A model generated the notes under the pieces. That model did not search any database and was not told where the DNA came from. It saw only the letters and a program-made list of their open reading frames with translations. Below are positions 8,217-21,440 of a DNA stretch of 64,000 nucleotides, piece after piece. The DNA is taken from positions 1-64,000 of the forward strand of contig NZ_CALPBW010000004.1 of assembly GCF_943169845.1 (NCBI RefSeq), in the 5' to 3' direction. The translations under genes and the position numbers were made by a program. This DNA is from Peptoniphilus rachelemmaiella. Its GTDB lineage: Bacteria; Bacillota; Clostridia; Tissierellales; Peptoniphilaceae. Positions within the stretch are counted from its first letter, which is position 1, and the number at the start of each line of letters is the position of its first letter.

Positions 8217-10610
8217 ATGACAGGTTTTAAGTACATTCGTTTTTTTCATGAAATCCGCAAAGATGATGTAGACATCGTCGGCGGCAAGGGCGCCAATCTC
8301 GGTGAGATGACCAATTTCGGTTTAGACGTTCCCCCGGGATTTTGCGTCACATCGAAAGGCTACGACGCCTTTATCGAATACGCCGGATTAGATGAAAAAG
8401 TTCGTTTTTTAATGCAAGATTTAGACGTGGACGACGTGGATATGCTCACAGCGGCATCCAACGACATTCGCAGAAACATTGAACAGGGCGAAATCGACCC
8501 GGCTTTGGAAGAAGAAATTATTTTAGCTTACAAAGAATTCAGTCGTTCCATCGATTTGAGAGACCCCCAAGTGGCCGTACGTTCTTCGGCTACGGCGGAA
8601 GACTTGCCCGATGCATCCTTCGCCGGTCAACAAGACACCTATCTGCACATCGCAGGGGAAGAAGAATTAGTACAACACGTTCGCAAATGCTGGGCATCTC
8701 TTTGGACCCCGCGTGCCATTTATTACAGAGAAAAACAAAAATACGACCACTTCGCCGTTTCTTTGGCCGTCGTCGTACAAAAAATGGTCAATTCGGAAAA
8801 ATCCGGCGTCATGTTTACGGCCAACCCCATTAACAACAGCCGTGACGAAATGATGATTAACGCCAGCTACGGTTTAGGTGAAGCCGTGGTCAGCGGTACC
8901 GTCACCCCCGACGAATACGTCATTAAGAAAAGCGACAAATCGGTTTTGGAAAAAGTCATCGCCGATAAGAAGAAAATTGTCGTACAAAATGATTCCGGCA
9001 TCGGTACCCACGAAGCCGATGTGGAAGACATTTTAGGCGCCGGCGCCGTGAAGGAAGAATGCTTGACGAAAGAAGAGCTGAACACCTTAATCGACGCGGG
9101 CTTAAAGATCGAAAGCCTCTACGGCAGCGTACAAGACATCGAATGGGGCATGGACAGAGATACCAAGGGCCTCTACATTTTGCAATCCAGACCCATTACC
9201 ACACTGGGCGATGCACCGAGTGCATCGGACAATTCGAAAGAGGAAGGCATGAATCAAGCACCTGAAAAATTAAATCCCCTGGTTCGCGGCTTGGCTGCAT
9301 CGCCGGGTATCGGACGCGGCAAAGTTAAAAAGATCAAAGACGTCAGCGAAATCAACTTGGTAAAAGAAGGGGATATCCTCGTCACGGCCATGACCAATCC
9401 GGACATGGTACCTGCCATGCGTACTGCCGCCGCCGTCGTCACTGACGAAGGGGGTAGAACCTGTCACGCCGCCATCGTCAGCCGGGAATTGGGTATTCCC
9501 TGTGTCGTCGGCAGTAACGACGCCACCGAAGTCCTTCAAGAAGGCCAATTCATCACCGTCGATGCCACTCGCGGCGTCGTCTACGAAGGCGATGTCTTGA
9601 AAGACAAGGAAAAGAAAAAAGACGATAGCGCAGCCGGTGCAGGCGCAGGCCTTGGCATTTCCGCCGAAGAACTTCGCCAAATCGTGGCACCTACCACGGC
9701 GACAAAGATCTACATGAACTTAGGCGAACCGGCCCTCATCGAAAAATACAAAAACCTGCCCTTCGACGGCATCGGCCTCATGCGTACGGAATTTATTTTC
9801 ACCAATAAAATCGGCGCGCACCCCATGTACTTGGCAAAAACCGACCAAGGCGACATCCTTATCGACCAATTGGCCGAAGGCATTGCCGAAGTCGCCGGGG
9901 CCATCTATCCGAAGCAAGTCGTCGTTCGCATGAGCGACTTCCGTACCAACGAATTCCGCGGCCTCAAGGGCGGCGACGAAGTGGAACCCCACGAAGAAAA
10001 CCCCATGATCGGATGGCGTGGCGTCAGCCGCTACATTTCGCCGGAATACGAAAAGGGCTTCCGTTTGGAATGTAAGGCCATGCGCAAAGTGCGGGAAGAC
10101 TTCGGTCTGACCAATGTGGTCGCCATGTTGCCCTTCGTCCGCACGCCGGAAGAATTGATTACCGTCAAAGAAATCATGGCGTCGGAAGGCCTGAAGCAAT
10201 CGAAAAACTTCAAGATTTGGATCATGGCGGAAGTTCCCTCCGTTGTTTTCCAAGCGGAAGAATTTGCGAAGTTGGTCGACGGCTTCTCCATCGGTTCCAA
10301 CGACTTGACCCAACTCACCATGGGCGCCGACCGCGACAGCGGCATCTTAAACCGCATGGGCTACTTCGATGAACGAAACGATGCAGTGAAGCGTGCCATT
10401 AAGATCTTGGTGGACGCTGCCAATAAAGAAGGCATCACCTGCTCCATCTGCGGTCAAGGCCCGAGCCAATACCCTGAATTTGCAGAATTCCTCGTAGAAT
10501 GCGGCATTACCTCCATGTCCGTTAACCCGGATACCGTCGACTACACCCGTCGTTTAGTCGCCGGCGTAGAACAAAAAATGATTCTGCGTAAATTAAGAGA
10601 ACAAAAATAA
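8217..10610 (+). CDS. ppsA: Phosphoenolpyruvate synthase
   Basis: 797 residues, the normal length. The enzyme makes PEP, AMP and phosphate from pyruvate and ATP, allowing gluconeogenesis. The order is an N-terminal ATP-grasp domain (GGKGANLGEM near residue 23; RSSATAEDLPDASFAGQQ near 122), a swivelling phosphohistidine domain with GGRTCHAAIVSRELG (His417), and a C-terminal PEP/pyruvate barrel with GSNDLTQLTMGADRDS and CSICGQGPS. A short acidic/alanine linker (about 463-477) separates domains two and three. It has its own promoter and terminator, so it is a single-gene unit. Confidence 0.95.
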   Translation: MTGFKYIRFFHEIRKDDVDIVGGKGANLGEMTNFGLDVPPGFCVTSKGYDAFIEYAGLDEKVRFLMQDLDVDDVDMLTAASNDIRRNIEQGEIDPALEEEIILAYKEFSRSIDLRDPQVAVRSSATAEDLPDASFAGQQDTYLHIAGEEELVQHVRKCWASLWTPRAIYYREKQKYDHFAVSLAVVVQKMVNSEKSGVMFTANPINNSRDEMMINASYGLGEAVVSGTVTPDEYVIKKSDKSVLEKVIADKKKIVVQNDSGIGTHEADVEDILGAGAVKEECLTKEELNTLIDAGLKIESLYGSVQDIEWGMDRDTKGLYILQSRPITTLGDAPSASDNSKEEGMNQAPEKLNPLVRGLAASPGIGRGKVKKIKDVSEINLVKEGDILVTAMTNPDMVPAMRTAAAVVTDEGGRTCHAAIVSRELGIPCVVGSNDATEVLQEGQFITVDATRGVVYEGDVLKDKEKKKDDSAAGAGAGLGISAEELRQIVAPTTATKIYMNLGEPALIEKYKNLPFDGIGLMRTEFIFTNKIGAHPMYLAKTDQGDILIDQLAEGIAEVAGAIYPKQVVVRMSDFRTNEFRGLKGGDEVEPHEENPMIGWRGVSRYISPEYEKGFRLECKAMRKVREDFGLTNVVAMLPFVRTPEELITVKEIMASEGLKQSKNFKIWIMAEVPSVVFQAEEFAKLVDGFSIGSNDLTQLTMGADRDSGILNRMGYFDERNDAVKRAIKILVDAANKEGITCSICGQGPSQYPEFAEFLVECGITSMSVNPDTVDYTRRLVAGVEQKMILRKLREQK

Positions 10611-10620
10611 CAACATTCTG

Positions 10621-10650
10621 AAAAATCCGCCCCTTGCAGGCGGATTTTTT
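10621..10650 (+). terminator. Terminator of ppsA
   Basis: AAAAATCCGCC (10621-10631) pairs perfectly with GGCGGATTTTT (10639-10649) around a seven-base loop, ending in a six-T run. It lies about ten bases past the ppsA stop. The A-rich left arm would also let it work on the reverse strand. Confidence 0.92.
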
Positions 10651-10687
10651 GGTGCAATGAAAGAGGGTACGGCTGAAAAAGGTAAAT

Positions 10688-10714
10688 AAAAAAAGCTCGA
10701 GTGGCGGCTCGAAC
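10688..10714 (-). terminator. Terminator of the reverse tetrapyrrole cluster
   Basis: Read on the reverse strand, GTTCGAG and CTCGAGC (one G-U pair) close a CCGCCA loop and run into seven Ts (complement of 10688-10694). It lies about 40 bases past the last reverse gene and, with the ppsA terminator, separates the convergent units. Confidence 0.8.
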
Positions 10715-10753
10715 TTCTTTTGGTGTAATGAAATTTAGGGATGGAATTTGAAA

Positions 10754-11098
10754 TCAAAGATCCACGTGAAACAGCTTCGCGTAGTCCCTGAGGCCGGTTT
10801 CGATTTCTTTTAGTGTAAAATTTCCCCGCCGCAATTCTTTTTCATCGATTCTGAGCAGGGATTCGTAGAAGAGAATGCCCGTGGCGAGATCCGCCTCGCC
10901 TTGGTCGAAAGCATCGAAGAGGGCGTCTTCCCCTTCGCCGTACTTGCCCTCGGCGGCGAGGGCATAAAGTTTCTGCGACAGCGCGGAAGACGCTGTCTCG
11001 GCTTTTTTCTCGTCGCTGAAGCCCATGGGGTAGGCCAGGCCTAAAAGAAACTGAATCAGCTCTTTGATTTGCTGCATAAGAAAGTCGTTTTTAATCAT
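10754..11098 (-). CDS. Small hypothetical protein, DUF6483-like
   Basis: 114 residues, mostly helical and acidic, starting MIKNDFLMQQIKELIQFLLG. This start and the helix-rich layout resemble DUF6483 proteins of clostridia, whose role is unknown; the link rests on recognition of the N-terminal pattern only. There is no signal peptide or membrane segment. It is the last gene before the reverse terminator, 60 bases after hemD, with AAAGGGGC before its ATG. It may be a passenger in the tetrapyrrole operon or have its own promoter, though none is obvious. Confidence 0.6.
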   Translation of the reverse strand: MIKNDFLMQQIKELIQFLLGLAYPMGFSDEKKAETASSALSQKLYALAAEGKYGEGEDALFDAFDQGEADLATGILFYESLLRIDEKELRRGNFTLKEIETGLRDYAKLFHVDL

Positions 11099-11158
11099 AA
11101 AATGCCCCTTTATCTTTGCCGGTTCTGAAATTTAAAAAGGTGGTACCGGTTATTATCG

Positions 11159-12640
11159 TTATTTTTGCGAATACCCGTCTTGCGAAGACAGCGTATCGAT
11201 TACCGCCTCGCAGAGGGATTCTTGCGTCGCCTTTTCTCCTGAAATTATATTTTCCTCTTTTACGCCCATTTTGACAAGGCATTGTTTTGTCGTATCGCCG
11301 ATGGCGAAGCAGCATGGAGGAAGAGAGGATAGACCGTAGGCGGCAATGAAATTTTTCACCGCCGAAGGGGATAAGAAGATCGCCCCATCAAAAAGGGCGG
11401 GCAGGGGAAGGCATCGCTTCGGCAAAACGGCGCGGTAGACGATTCGATCCGTAGTCGCTGCCATGTTTTTAAGCGCCTCGCCTAAATAGGGATCGCTTCC
11501 CGCACCATGGGGGTAGTAGATGCGATTGGAGGCATTAACAAGGCCTTTCAAATAATCCGCCAAGTGGCGGCCGTCGTAGATCGCCGGATGGCCGTCGGCA
11601 CGAAGGCCGTAGCGGGCCAAGGCGTGGGCGGTTTTTTCGCCGACGACGTAGATGGAAACACCTGTAAGACTTCGAATGTCGCGATCGTTCAAATAAGCGC
11701 GGAAGAAGAGGTCCACGGCGTTTTTCGACGTAAAAATTAAGGTGTCGTAAGAAAAATCCGCCAGGTCTTTTTCAAGCTGCACATGATTCACGGCTTCGAT
11801 TTCGATCATGGGCCGCATAAAAACCTCGGCGCCGTGGGCGCGAAGGGATTCGGCCATGGCTTCCTGATTGGTTCCGGTCAAAATAATTTTTCGGCCGGTC
11901 AGGGGCAGGTGATTCAGCGGCTTCAACATTTGATGAAGAGCCACCACCTCGCCTACGACGATAAGGCCGGGGCTAGTGATGTGTTCGGGAAGGCCCGCAT
12001 CGGCGACAGTTTTCAGGCTGCTGTAAAAAGAGGCCACGTCGCCGTCGTCGGAGGCCTTGAGTACGGCGAGGGGCGTTTCGGGATCCTTTCCCCCGGCCAG
12101 AAGATCCTTGGCGATGGACGACGCATTTTTCAACCCCATATAGAAAACCAGCGTTCCCGGTATTTTTCCGTAGACGGCAAAGTCTTCGTCGCCATCTGCC
12201 CGGTGGCCGGTAATAAAGGATACGGAAGTGGCCGTCTCCCGTTGCGTCACGGGAATGCCTGCCATGGCCGGTACGGCGACGCCGGAGGTGATGCCGGAAA
12301 TCACCTGAAAGGGAATGGCCCGCTCGGAAAGATAAAGGGCCTCTTCACCGCCGCGACCGAAGACGAAGGGATCGCCGCCTTTTAAGCGAAGGACGCGCTT
12401 GCCGGCGCGGTAATATTTTTCCAAGAGGCCGTGAATAGCCTTTTGCTTCATGCTGTGTTTGCCGGCCACCTTTCCTACGTAGATTTTTTCCGCATCGCGG
12501 GCGAAATCTAAAATCGACGGATCCATTAAGCGGTCGTAAAGGATAATGTCTGTGCGGGAGAGGGCCTTATAGAGGGCGAGGGTGATGTTGTCGCCGCCGC
12601 CGATGCCCGCCCCGGCCAAAATCACGGGATAATTAGTCAT
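11159..12640 (-). CDS. cobA-hemD: Fused uroporphyrinogen-III methyltransferase / uroporphyrinogen-III synthase
   Basis: 493 residues in two parts. Residues 1 to about 245 are the SAM-dependent methyltransferase (CobA/SUMT) that makes precorrin-2: GAGIGGGDNITL near the start, RLKGGDPFVFGRGGEE, and GIPVTQRE. Residues from about 250 form the HemD domain (RKIILTGTNQEAM, FTSKNAVDLFF) that closes hydroxymethylbilane to uroporphyrinogen III. The fusion is common in clostridia. One polypeptide thus takes the hemC product to precorrin-2 for siroheme or cobalamin. The start overlaps the hemC stop by 8 bases. Confidence 0.93.
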   Translation of the reverse strand: MTNYPVILAGAGIGGGDNITLALYKALSRTDIILYDRLMDPSILDFARDAEKIYVGKVAGKHSMKQKAIHGLLEKYYRAGKRVLRLKGGDPFVFGRGGEEALYLSERAIPFQVISGITSGVAVPAMAGIPVTQRETATSVSFITGHRADGDEDFAVYGKIPGTLVFYMGLKNASSIAKDLLAGGKDPETPLAVLKASDDGDVASFYSSLKTVADAGLPEHITSPGLIVVGEVVALHQMLKPLNHLPLTGRKIILTGTNQEAMAESLRAHGAEVFMRPMIEIEAVNHVQLEKDLADFSYDTLIFTSKNAVDLFFRAYLNDRDIRSLTGVSIYVVGEKTAHALARYGLRADGHPAIYDGRHLADYLKGLVNASNRIYYPHGAGSDPYLGEALKNMAATTDRIVYRAVLPKRCLPLPALFDGAIFLSPSAVKNFIAAYGLSSLPPCCFAIGDTTKQCLVKMGVKEENIISGEKATQESLCEAVIDTLSSQDGYSQK

Positions 12641-13514
12641 CGCCCTTCACCTTTCGCACCAATTCATAGACATCTTCCATGGTCCTCTCTTTGTTCGTCG
12701 TGACCGTGGCGTAATTTAAAGACTCATCCGCAGTTTTTGCGAAGCAGCCGTGGAGAATAATTTCACTCCCTTTAGCCTCTATGTGAATGCCAATAGGCGA
12801 GGCGCAGGAGGCATTTAACGCCTGTTGAAAAGCACGCTCAACCTTCATGCGAAAGGCGGCGTAAGGATCGGAGGCTTCAGAGAAAATTTTCAAAAGATCC
12901 CGTCGATCTTCGGCGAGCTCGATGCCTAAAAGACCTTGAGAGGGCGAAGGGATAAAGCGCGTAGGATCCAAAACTGCGGTCACTTTTCGGGAAAGCCCCG
13001 CCCGAAAAAGACCGGCGTAGGCGAGAAGGGTGCCGTCGGCCAAGCCGCTTTCCACTTTTTGGATGCGGGTCTCCACATTGCCGCGAATAGGCACGAGGGT
13101 AATCTCAGGATAGAAATGCTTTAGCTGGGCGATGCGTCGATTGCTGCCCGTCGCGATGACCATGTGGGCCAAATCCGTCTCCTCGAAAGAATCGCTCTTT
13201 CCCACGAATACATCCACGTCATCGGGGGCCGCCGGTGGCAGAGCCAAGGTGAAGCCCGGGGCAATTTTCGAAGGCATGTCCTTTAAGGAATGGACAGCCA
13301 CATCCACGCTCCCTTCTTCCAGGGCCCCTTCCAATTCGCCGACAAAGACCCCGTTTTTTCCCACCTTATGGATGGGCAGGTGTTGGACGCGGTCGCCTTT
13401 TGTTGAAATAATGACGAGCTCCGCATCGAGGCCCGCCTCATTCAGAATCTTCACCACCTGCTTCGCTTGAATCTTTGCCAGATGGCTGCCCCTCGTTCCC
13501 ACTTTCAGTTTCAT
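12633..13514 (-). CDS. hemC: Hydroxymethylbilane synthase (porphobilinogen deaminase)
   Basis: 293 residues, normal length. The enzyme polymerises four porphobilinogens on a dipyrromethane cofactor. The N-terminus KVGTRGSHLAKIQAKQV, the KDMPS loop and the cofactor-attachment cysteine in NASCASPIG are clear. The ATG at 13514 has GGGGAG just upstream. It begins inside the 3' end of the preceding dehydrogenase gene, with 77 bases shared in another frame, so its translation is probably coupled to that gene. Confidence 0.94.
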   Translation of the reverse strand: MKLKVGTRGSHLAKIQAKQVVKILNEAGLDAELVIISTKGDRVQHLPIHKVGKNGVFVGELEGALEEGSVDVAVHSLKDMPSKIAPGFTLALPPAAPDDVDVFVGKSDSFEETDLAHMVIATGSNRRIAQLKHFYPEITLVPIRGNVETRIQKVESGLADGTLLAYAGLFRAGLSRKVTAVLDPTRFIPSPSQGLLGIELAEDRRDLLKIFSEASDPYAAFRMKVERAFQQALNASCASPIGIHIEAKGSEIILHGCFAKTADESLNYATVTTNKERTMEDVYELVRKVKGDD

Positions 13515-14100
13515 CTAATGACTCCCCGTAATTTTTACTGATTTTCTCATCATTCCATAATTCTTCCATAATTTGCCCAATATAATCGCTCTTTCGCTCA
13601 ACCAAGAGCTTTCGTATGCGATTCATTTCATAAAGCTTCTCTTCGTCGTATCTCGCAAGAAAACATTCCATATCCGCCTTCACATACTTGCTCACCGTGG
13701 GATTGTCCGCGGAAATGCTTATAGTAAGGGGGCCGCGGCAAACCACCGATGCCATGTTGAAATCGGACGCTTCGGGATCCGACGTCGAAAGCACGGGCAC
13801 AGATGCAAGCTTTGCCCGCCGCGTCAGGGCTGCGTTTAGCGCCTCGTCGTCGGTAGCGACAATAAAAAAGTCGTAGGCGAAAAAGCGGAAATCATCATCG
13901 ACGGCCTTTTCCTTTAAGAAGATTCGATCGGGATGTGCCGCTGCCAACTCCCTGAGCGCTTCGGAGAAGTTGGGAGAGAGGCAGTAGAAGGTAAAGGACG
14001 CAGAAAAAAGCCCTTTGATCTTTGTTGTGGCCGCCTTTCCGCCGCCGACGACGAGCACCTTTTTATCCTTTGTGTCCATCATGAGAGGAAAATATCGCAT
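13438..14100 (-). CDS. sirC: Precorrin-2 dehydrogenase (SirC/Met8 type)
   Basis: 220 residues. An NAD-binding Rossmann motif, KVLVVGGGKAATTKIKGL, lies near the N-terminus, then a dimerisation/substrate region with ADNPTVSKYVKADME. It oxidises precorrin-2 to sirohydrochlorin; no chelatase-methyltransferase fusion (CysG) is present. I chose the ATG at 14100, behind AAGGAGG, over one at 14124. The last 25 or so residues are an acidic Ser/Gly/Glu tail read across the hemC start, a 77-base overlap. The tail looks like a by-product of the overlap rather than a folded part. Confidence 0.87.
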   Translation of the reverse strand: MRYFPLMMDTKDKKVLVVGGGKAATTKIKGLFSASFTFYCLSPNFSEALRELAAAHPDRIFLKEKAVDDDFRFFAYDFFIVATDDEALNAALTRRAKLASVPVLSTSDPEASDFNMASVVCRGPLTISISADNPTVSKYVKADMECFLARYDEEKLYEMNRIRKLLVERKSDYIGQIMEELWNDEKISKNYGESLDETESGNEGQPSGKDSSEAGGEDSE

Positions 14101-14133
14101 AGGCCCTCCTTTTTGTTTATTCATACTTTCTCT

Positions 14134-14142
14134 ATTATAACA
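14134..14142 (-). promoter_or_regulatory. Extended -10 promoter of the sirC-hemC-cobA/hemD unit
   Basis: On the reverse strand TGTTATAAT (complement of 14134-14142) lies about 34 bases before the sirC ATG. It is identical to the -10 at 14205-14213 facing the other way. No convincing -35 is present. Confidence 0.65.
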
Positions 14143-14204
14143 AAGGCGCGGCAGAAAACCCCCAAGACTTGAAACGAAAACGTAACAGCGAAGGGCATTC
14201 GTCG

Positions 14205-14213
14205 TGTTATAAT
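14205..14213 (+). promoter_or_regulatory. Extended -10 promoter of the SLH-protein gene
   Basis: TGTTATAAT lies about 40 bases before the ATG at 14255, followed by AGGAGG (14244-14249). It diverges from the tetrapyrrole promoter roughly 65 bases away. Confidence 0.65.
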
Positions 14214-14254
14214 AAGGATAGGTAGGATTTTACAAAGAATACCAGGAGGAAATC

Positions 14255-16243
14255 ATGAAAAAAAACAGAGCAAAAACAGTGGCTACACTGGCCTTGGCCG
14301 GCGCATTATTGACGGCACCTTTTGCGGCCGAAGCTGCAAGCTACAAAGATGTCAGCGCTAATCACTGGGCATATAGCCATATTTCTAAATTAAGCGATTT
14401 AAGAATCATTAAAGGTTACGAAGACGGCACTTTTCGGCCGGCTCGCTACGTCAGTTATTTGGAAATTCTGGAGCTCCTTAAAGGCATACAAAATCCATCG
14501 AGCACTGAAATGACGCAAGCCATTTCGACGTACGGCTATATCGCCAATACCTACAAGGTACCGGCATGGGCAAAATCCGCCGTGTGTATCGCCCTTCAAA
14601 ACAAGGTCATCACCGAAGGTAATTTAAAAGCGGCGTACAATATGCACTACATTAACAACTTAAAGAACGACAATCAATTCCCCGGACGGGAACTGGCCAT
14701 GGTATATTATGCCAAAGCCCTGGGCGTTCAACCGAAAAAAGACACGTCCAATATTAAAGTCACCGACGTCATTGCCATCGGAAAAACGCCGAAAGAACTT
14801 ATCGGCGATGTAGACGTCAAAGGCCTCTTGGCATCCATGATCGATGTGGGCATTTTTCATGCCTTTGGCTCCGACGGACAATTCCAACCCCTGTCTCCGC
14901 TGAAAAGAGAACAAATGGCGAAGATCACGGACTTAAGCTACGACTATAGAACCGTTAAATCCTTTGAAGGCGAAGTACATGCCATCGTGAAGATCAACGA
15001 CATACCCGTCTTATCCATCAAAAACAAAGACATGAGCACATCCTTCGTTCTTTCCAAGGATACCGCCGTCACCGTAAACGGCAAGAGCGCCAAGATCGAA
15101 GACATTAGTGAAGGCAGCAAGGTAAAAGTAAAAGCCTTCCCCCAAACCGGCGGCAACGCACCCTATCAAGCGGTATCAGTCGACGTAGTTAGCACCGAGT
15201 TAAGCGGCGCCGGGCTGATCGACGAATTAAAATACGATGAAATGAAAATTGCCTATTCCACGAACAAAGATGCCACCGTGGACGGAAACTTTAAGGCGGA
15301 AAAGACCGATGTCTTTAAATTAAATAAGGACACCGCCATTACTGTCTTAGGTAAAAAGGCCGAATTGCGATCCCTCAGCACGAGAGACATGGTCGTATTT
15401 AAGGCACAAGACGGCGTGTTGAAGGAACTGGAAGTCTTCCCGAACAAGGGAACTGTCAGCGGCGAATTCGTCAATTACGAATACAATCGCTTCGGTAATT
15501 CTCGTATTGTCCTGAAATTGGATAACAAAAAAGAACAGGCATTTATCGTCAAGGAAGAAAAAACAGCGAAAGATCTGTTTGAACTCACAAACAAACTGAG
15601 CAAGGGCTATCCCTTAACCTTAACCACCAGATACACGGAAGTAATCAGCGGCAAAGAGACGGAAGGCAAATTGTCCGGATTCTATCAAGAGATTTCTCTC
15701 GATAAAATGGGCGCAGGTATCTTAAAAATTAATCTTTTAAGTGGCGGAACGCAAACTGTATTTTTGGATTCTAAGATGAAATTCACAGGATTTAATGAAT
15801 CAACTAAGGAAGTCACGCCTCTTCAACTTGCCAATGAGTTAGAAAATAAAGAAGATCTTATCGAATTAGACCTAATCGGCGGTAAAATAAAATCTGTTAC
15901 GGTAAAAGCGGTCTTGAAGGAAAGTAAGGACCAAAGTACAGCTGTAAGAAGAGTTGAAAAAGCACCTGCCACAAATAATAACGGGCCCATTAAACGCTCG
16001 GTGAACGATCCGAGAGATAAGTACACCCACTACATTTTCTACTTGGAAGACTCGGAGCGCAGATTTAAATACAGTCAATTTGATGGCGCTGTGGAAAATG
16101 CAATCTTTGATCGAATGGATAAATCAAGATTAAAGCTTTTATACAAAATCTACGACGACAAGACCAAAGGCGGCTTTGTAGCAGATATACGAGTCACTGA
16201 TGGCGTCGATACCATTTCTGTTTTCGATGCGAGTTCTCTCTAA
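14255..16243 (+). CDS. Secreted S-layer-homology (SLH) domain protein
   Basis: 662 residues. A signal peptide (residues 1-28) has a basic start, a hydrophobic core and a likely cut in the AEAAS region. About 29-75 is a clear SLH repeat with WAY and GYEDGTFRP; weaker repeats follow at about 95-160 and 185-225, the last with DGQFQP. SLH domains bind pyruvylated cell-wall polymer. The remainder is beta-rich and holds an internal duplication: FVLSKDTAVTVNGKSAKIED and FKLNKDTAITVLGKKAELRS begin comparable units about 100 residues apart. No catalytic domain is recognised. A surface structural or S-layer role is inferred. It is a monocistronic unit. Confidence 0.85.
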   Translation: MKKNRAKTVATLALAGALLTAPFAAEAASYKDVSANHWAYSHISKLSDLRIIKGYEDGTFRPARYVSYLEILELLKGIQNPSSTEMTQAISTYGYIANTYKVPAWAKSAVCIALQNKVITEGNLKAAYNMHYINNLKNDNQFPGRELAMVYYAKALGVQPKKDTSNIKVTDVIAIGKTPKELIGDVDVKGLLASMIDVGIFHAFGSDGQFQPLSPLKREQMAKITDLSYDYRTVKSFEGEVHAIVKINDIPVLSIKNKDMSTSFVLSKDTAVTVNGKSAKIEDISEGSKVKVKAFPQTGGNAPYQAVSVDVVSTELSGAGLIDELKYDEMKIAYSTNKDATVDGNFKAEKTDVFKLNKDTAITVLGKKAELRSLSTRDMVVFKAQDGVLKELEVFPNKGTVSGEFVNYEYNRFGNSRIVLKLDNKKEQAFIVKEEKTAKDLFELTNKLSKGYPLTLTTRYTEVISGKETEGKLSGFYQEISLDKMGAGILKINLLSGGTQTVFLDSKMKFTGFNESTKEVTPLQLANELENKEDLIELDLIGGKIKSVTVKAVLKESKDQSTAVRRVEKAPATNNNGPIKRSVNDPRDKYTHYIFYLEDSERRFKYSQFDGAVENAIFDRMDKSRLKLLYKIYDDKTKGGFVADIRVTDGVDTISVFDASSL

Positions 16244-16274
16244 AATGGCGAGATTGTAAACTTTCCACTCATAC

Positions 16275-16311
16275 AAAAGACCCTATGGTTTGTCCCCATA
16301 GGGTCTTTTTT
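16275..16311 (+). terminator. Strong terminator after the SLH gene
   Basis: AAAAGACCCTATGG (16275-16288) pairs with CCATAGGGTCTTTT (16296-16309) around a short loop and ends in six Ts. The T run touches the -10 of the next promoter, so termination and initiation signals are merged. Confidence 0.93.
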
Positions 16312-16319
16312 GATATAAT
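16311..16319 (+). promoter_or_regulatory. Extended -10 promoter of tcdA-pcrA-ligA
   Basis: TGATATAAT begins directly on the last T of the terminator stem-loop. The -35 region would fall within the hairpin's right arm. Initiation near 16326 fits the tcdA start at 16349 but not the ATG at 16331. Confidence 0.6.
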
Positions 16320-16348
16320 GAGACGTTAGTATGGGACGGGAGGTAGTT

Positions 16349-17051
16349 ATGGATCCATTTTTGCGAACGCGGTGGCTGATCGGCACAGATGCCGTGGATC
16401 GGCTGCAGAACACGCGGGTGATTGTCTTCGGCGTCGGCGGCGTCGGCGGCTATTGCATCGAGGCTTTGGCGCGCACCGGCGTCGGCCGATTGGACATCGT
16501 GGATTACGACCGAGTGGATGTTACGAACATCAATCGACAAATTATCGCCACCACGGAAACCGTAGGCGCGCTGAAGGTGGATGTCATGAAAGCGCGCATC
16601 GCATCCATCGTGCCCGAGGCAGAGGTGCGCACCTATCCCATGATGTTTAACGAATCGGCGGCAGGGGAAATAAACTTCGGCGATTACGATTACGTGGTGG
16701 ATGCCGTAGACCAGGTGACGGCGAAGCTTTTAATCATCGAAAAGGCACAGGCCGCCGGGGTGCCCGTTTTATCGGCCATGGGCGCCGGAAATAAATTGCA
16801 TCCCGAGGCATTGGAGCTGGCCATGCTTTCGGAAACGCAAGTTTGCCCCTTGGCTCGCGTCATGCGGCGGGAAGTGAAGAAGCGCGGCCTCGGCGATTTT
16901 CCCGTGGTCTATTCCAAAGAAGCGCCGAAAAAAGTCGAGGGCATGGATGCCCGTTCGCCGGCCAGTATTTCCTTCGTGCCATCTGCGGCGGGGCTGATTG
17001 CGGCATCGAAGGTGATTCGAGATTTAGTTCAAAGTGAGAAAGAGGAGCGTC

Positions 17052-17068
<17 letters not shown>
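16349..17068 (+). CDS. tcdA: tRNA threonylcarbamoyladenosine dehydratase (ThiF/MoeB-fold E1-like)
   Basis: 239 residues. It has an E1-like adenylation fold with GVGGVGGYC for ATP, DYDRVDVTNINRQ next to it, and YVVDAVDQVTAK. TcdA cyclises t6A37 of tRNAs to ct6A in an ATP-dependent step. The short size and absence of a rhodanese or ThiS-binding extension favour TcdA over ThiF/MoeB. I chose the ATG at 16349 because GGGAGG (16338-16343) fits it. The 3' end overlaps the pcrA ribosome-binding region. Confidence 0.87.
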
Positions 17069-21431
<4,363 letters not shown>

Positions 21432-21440
21432 GGAGGCCTC

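Noticed and set aside
10655-10753. A gene in the gap between ppsA and the reverse cluster
   Set aside because: The gap holds only the two terminators and short A-rich sequence; no frame with a ribosome site.
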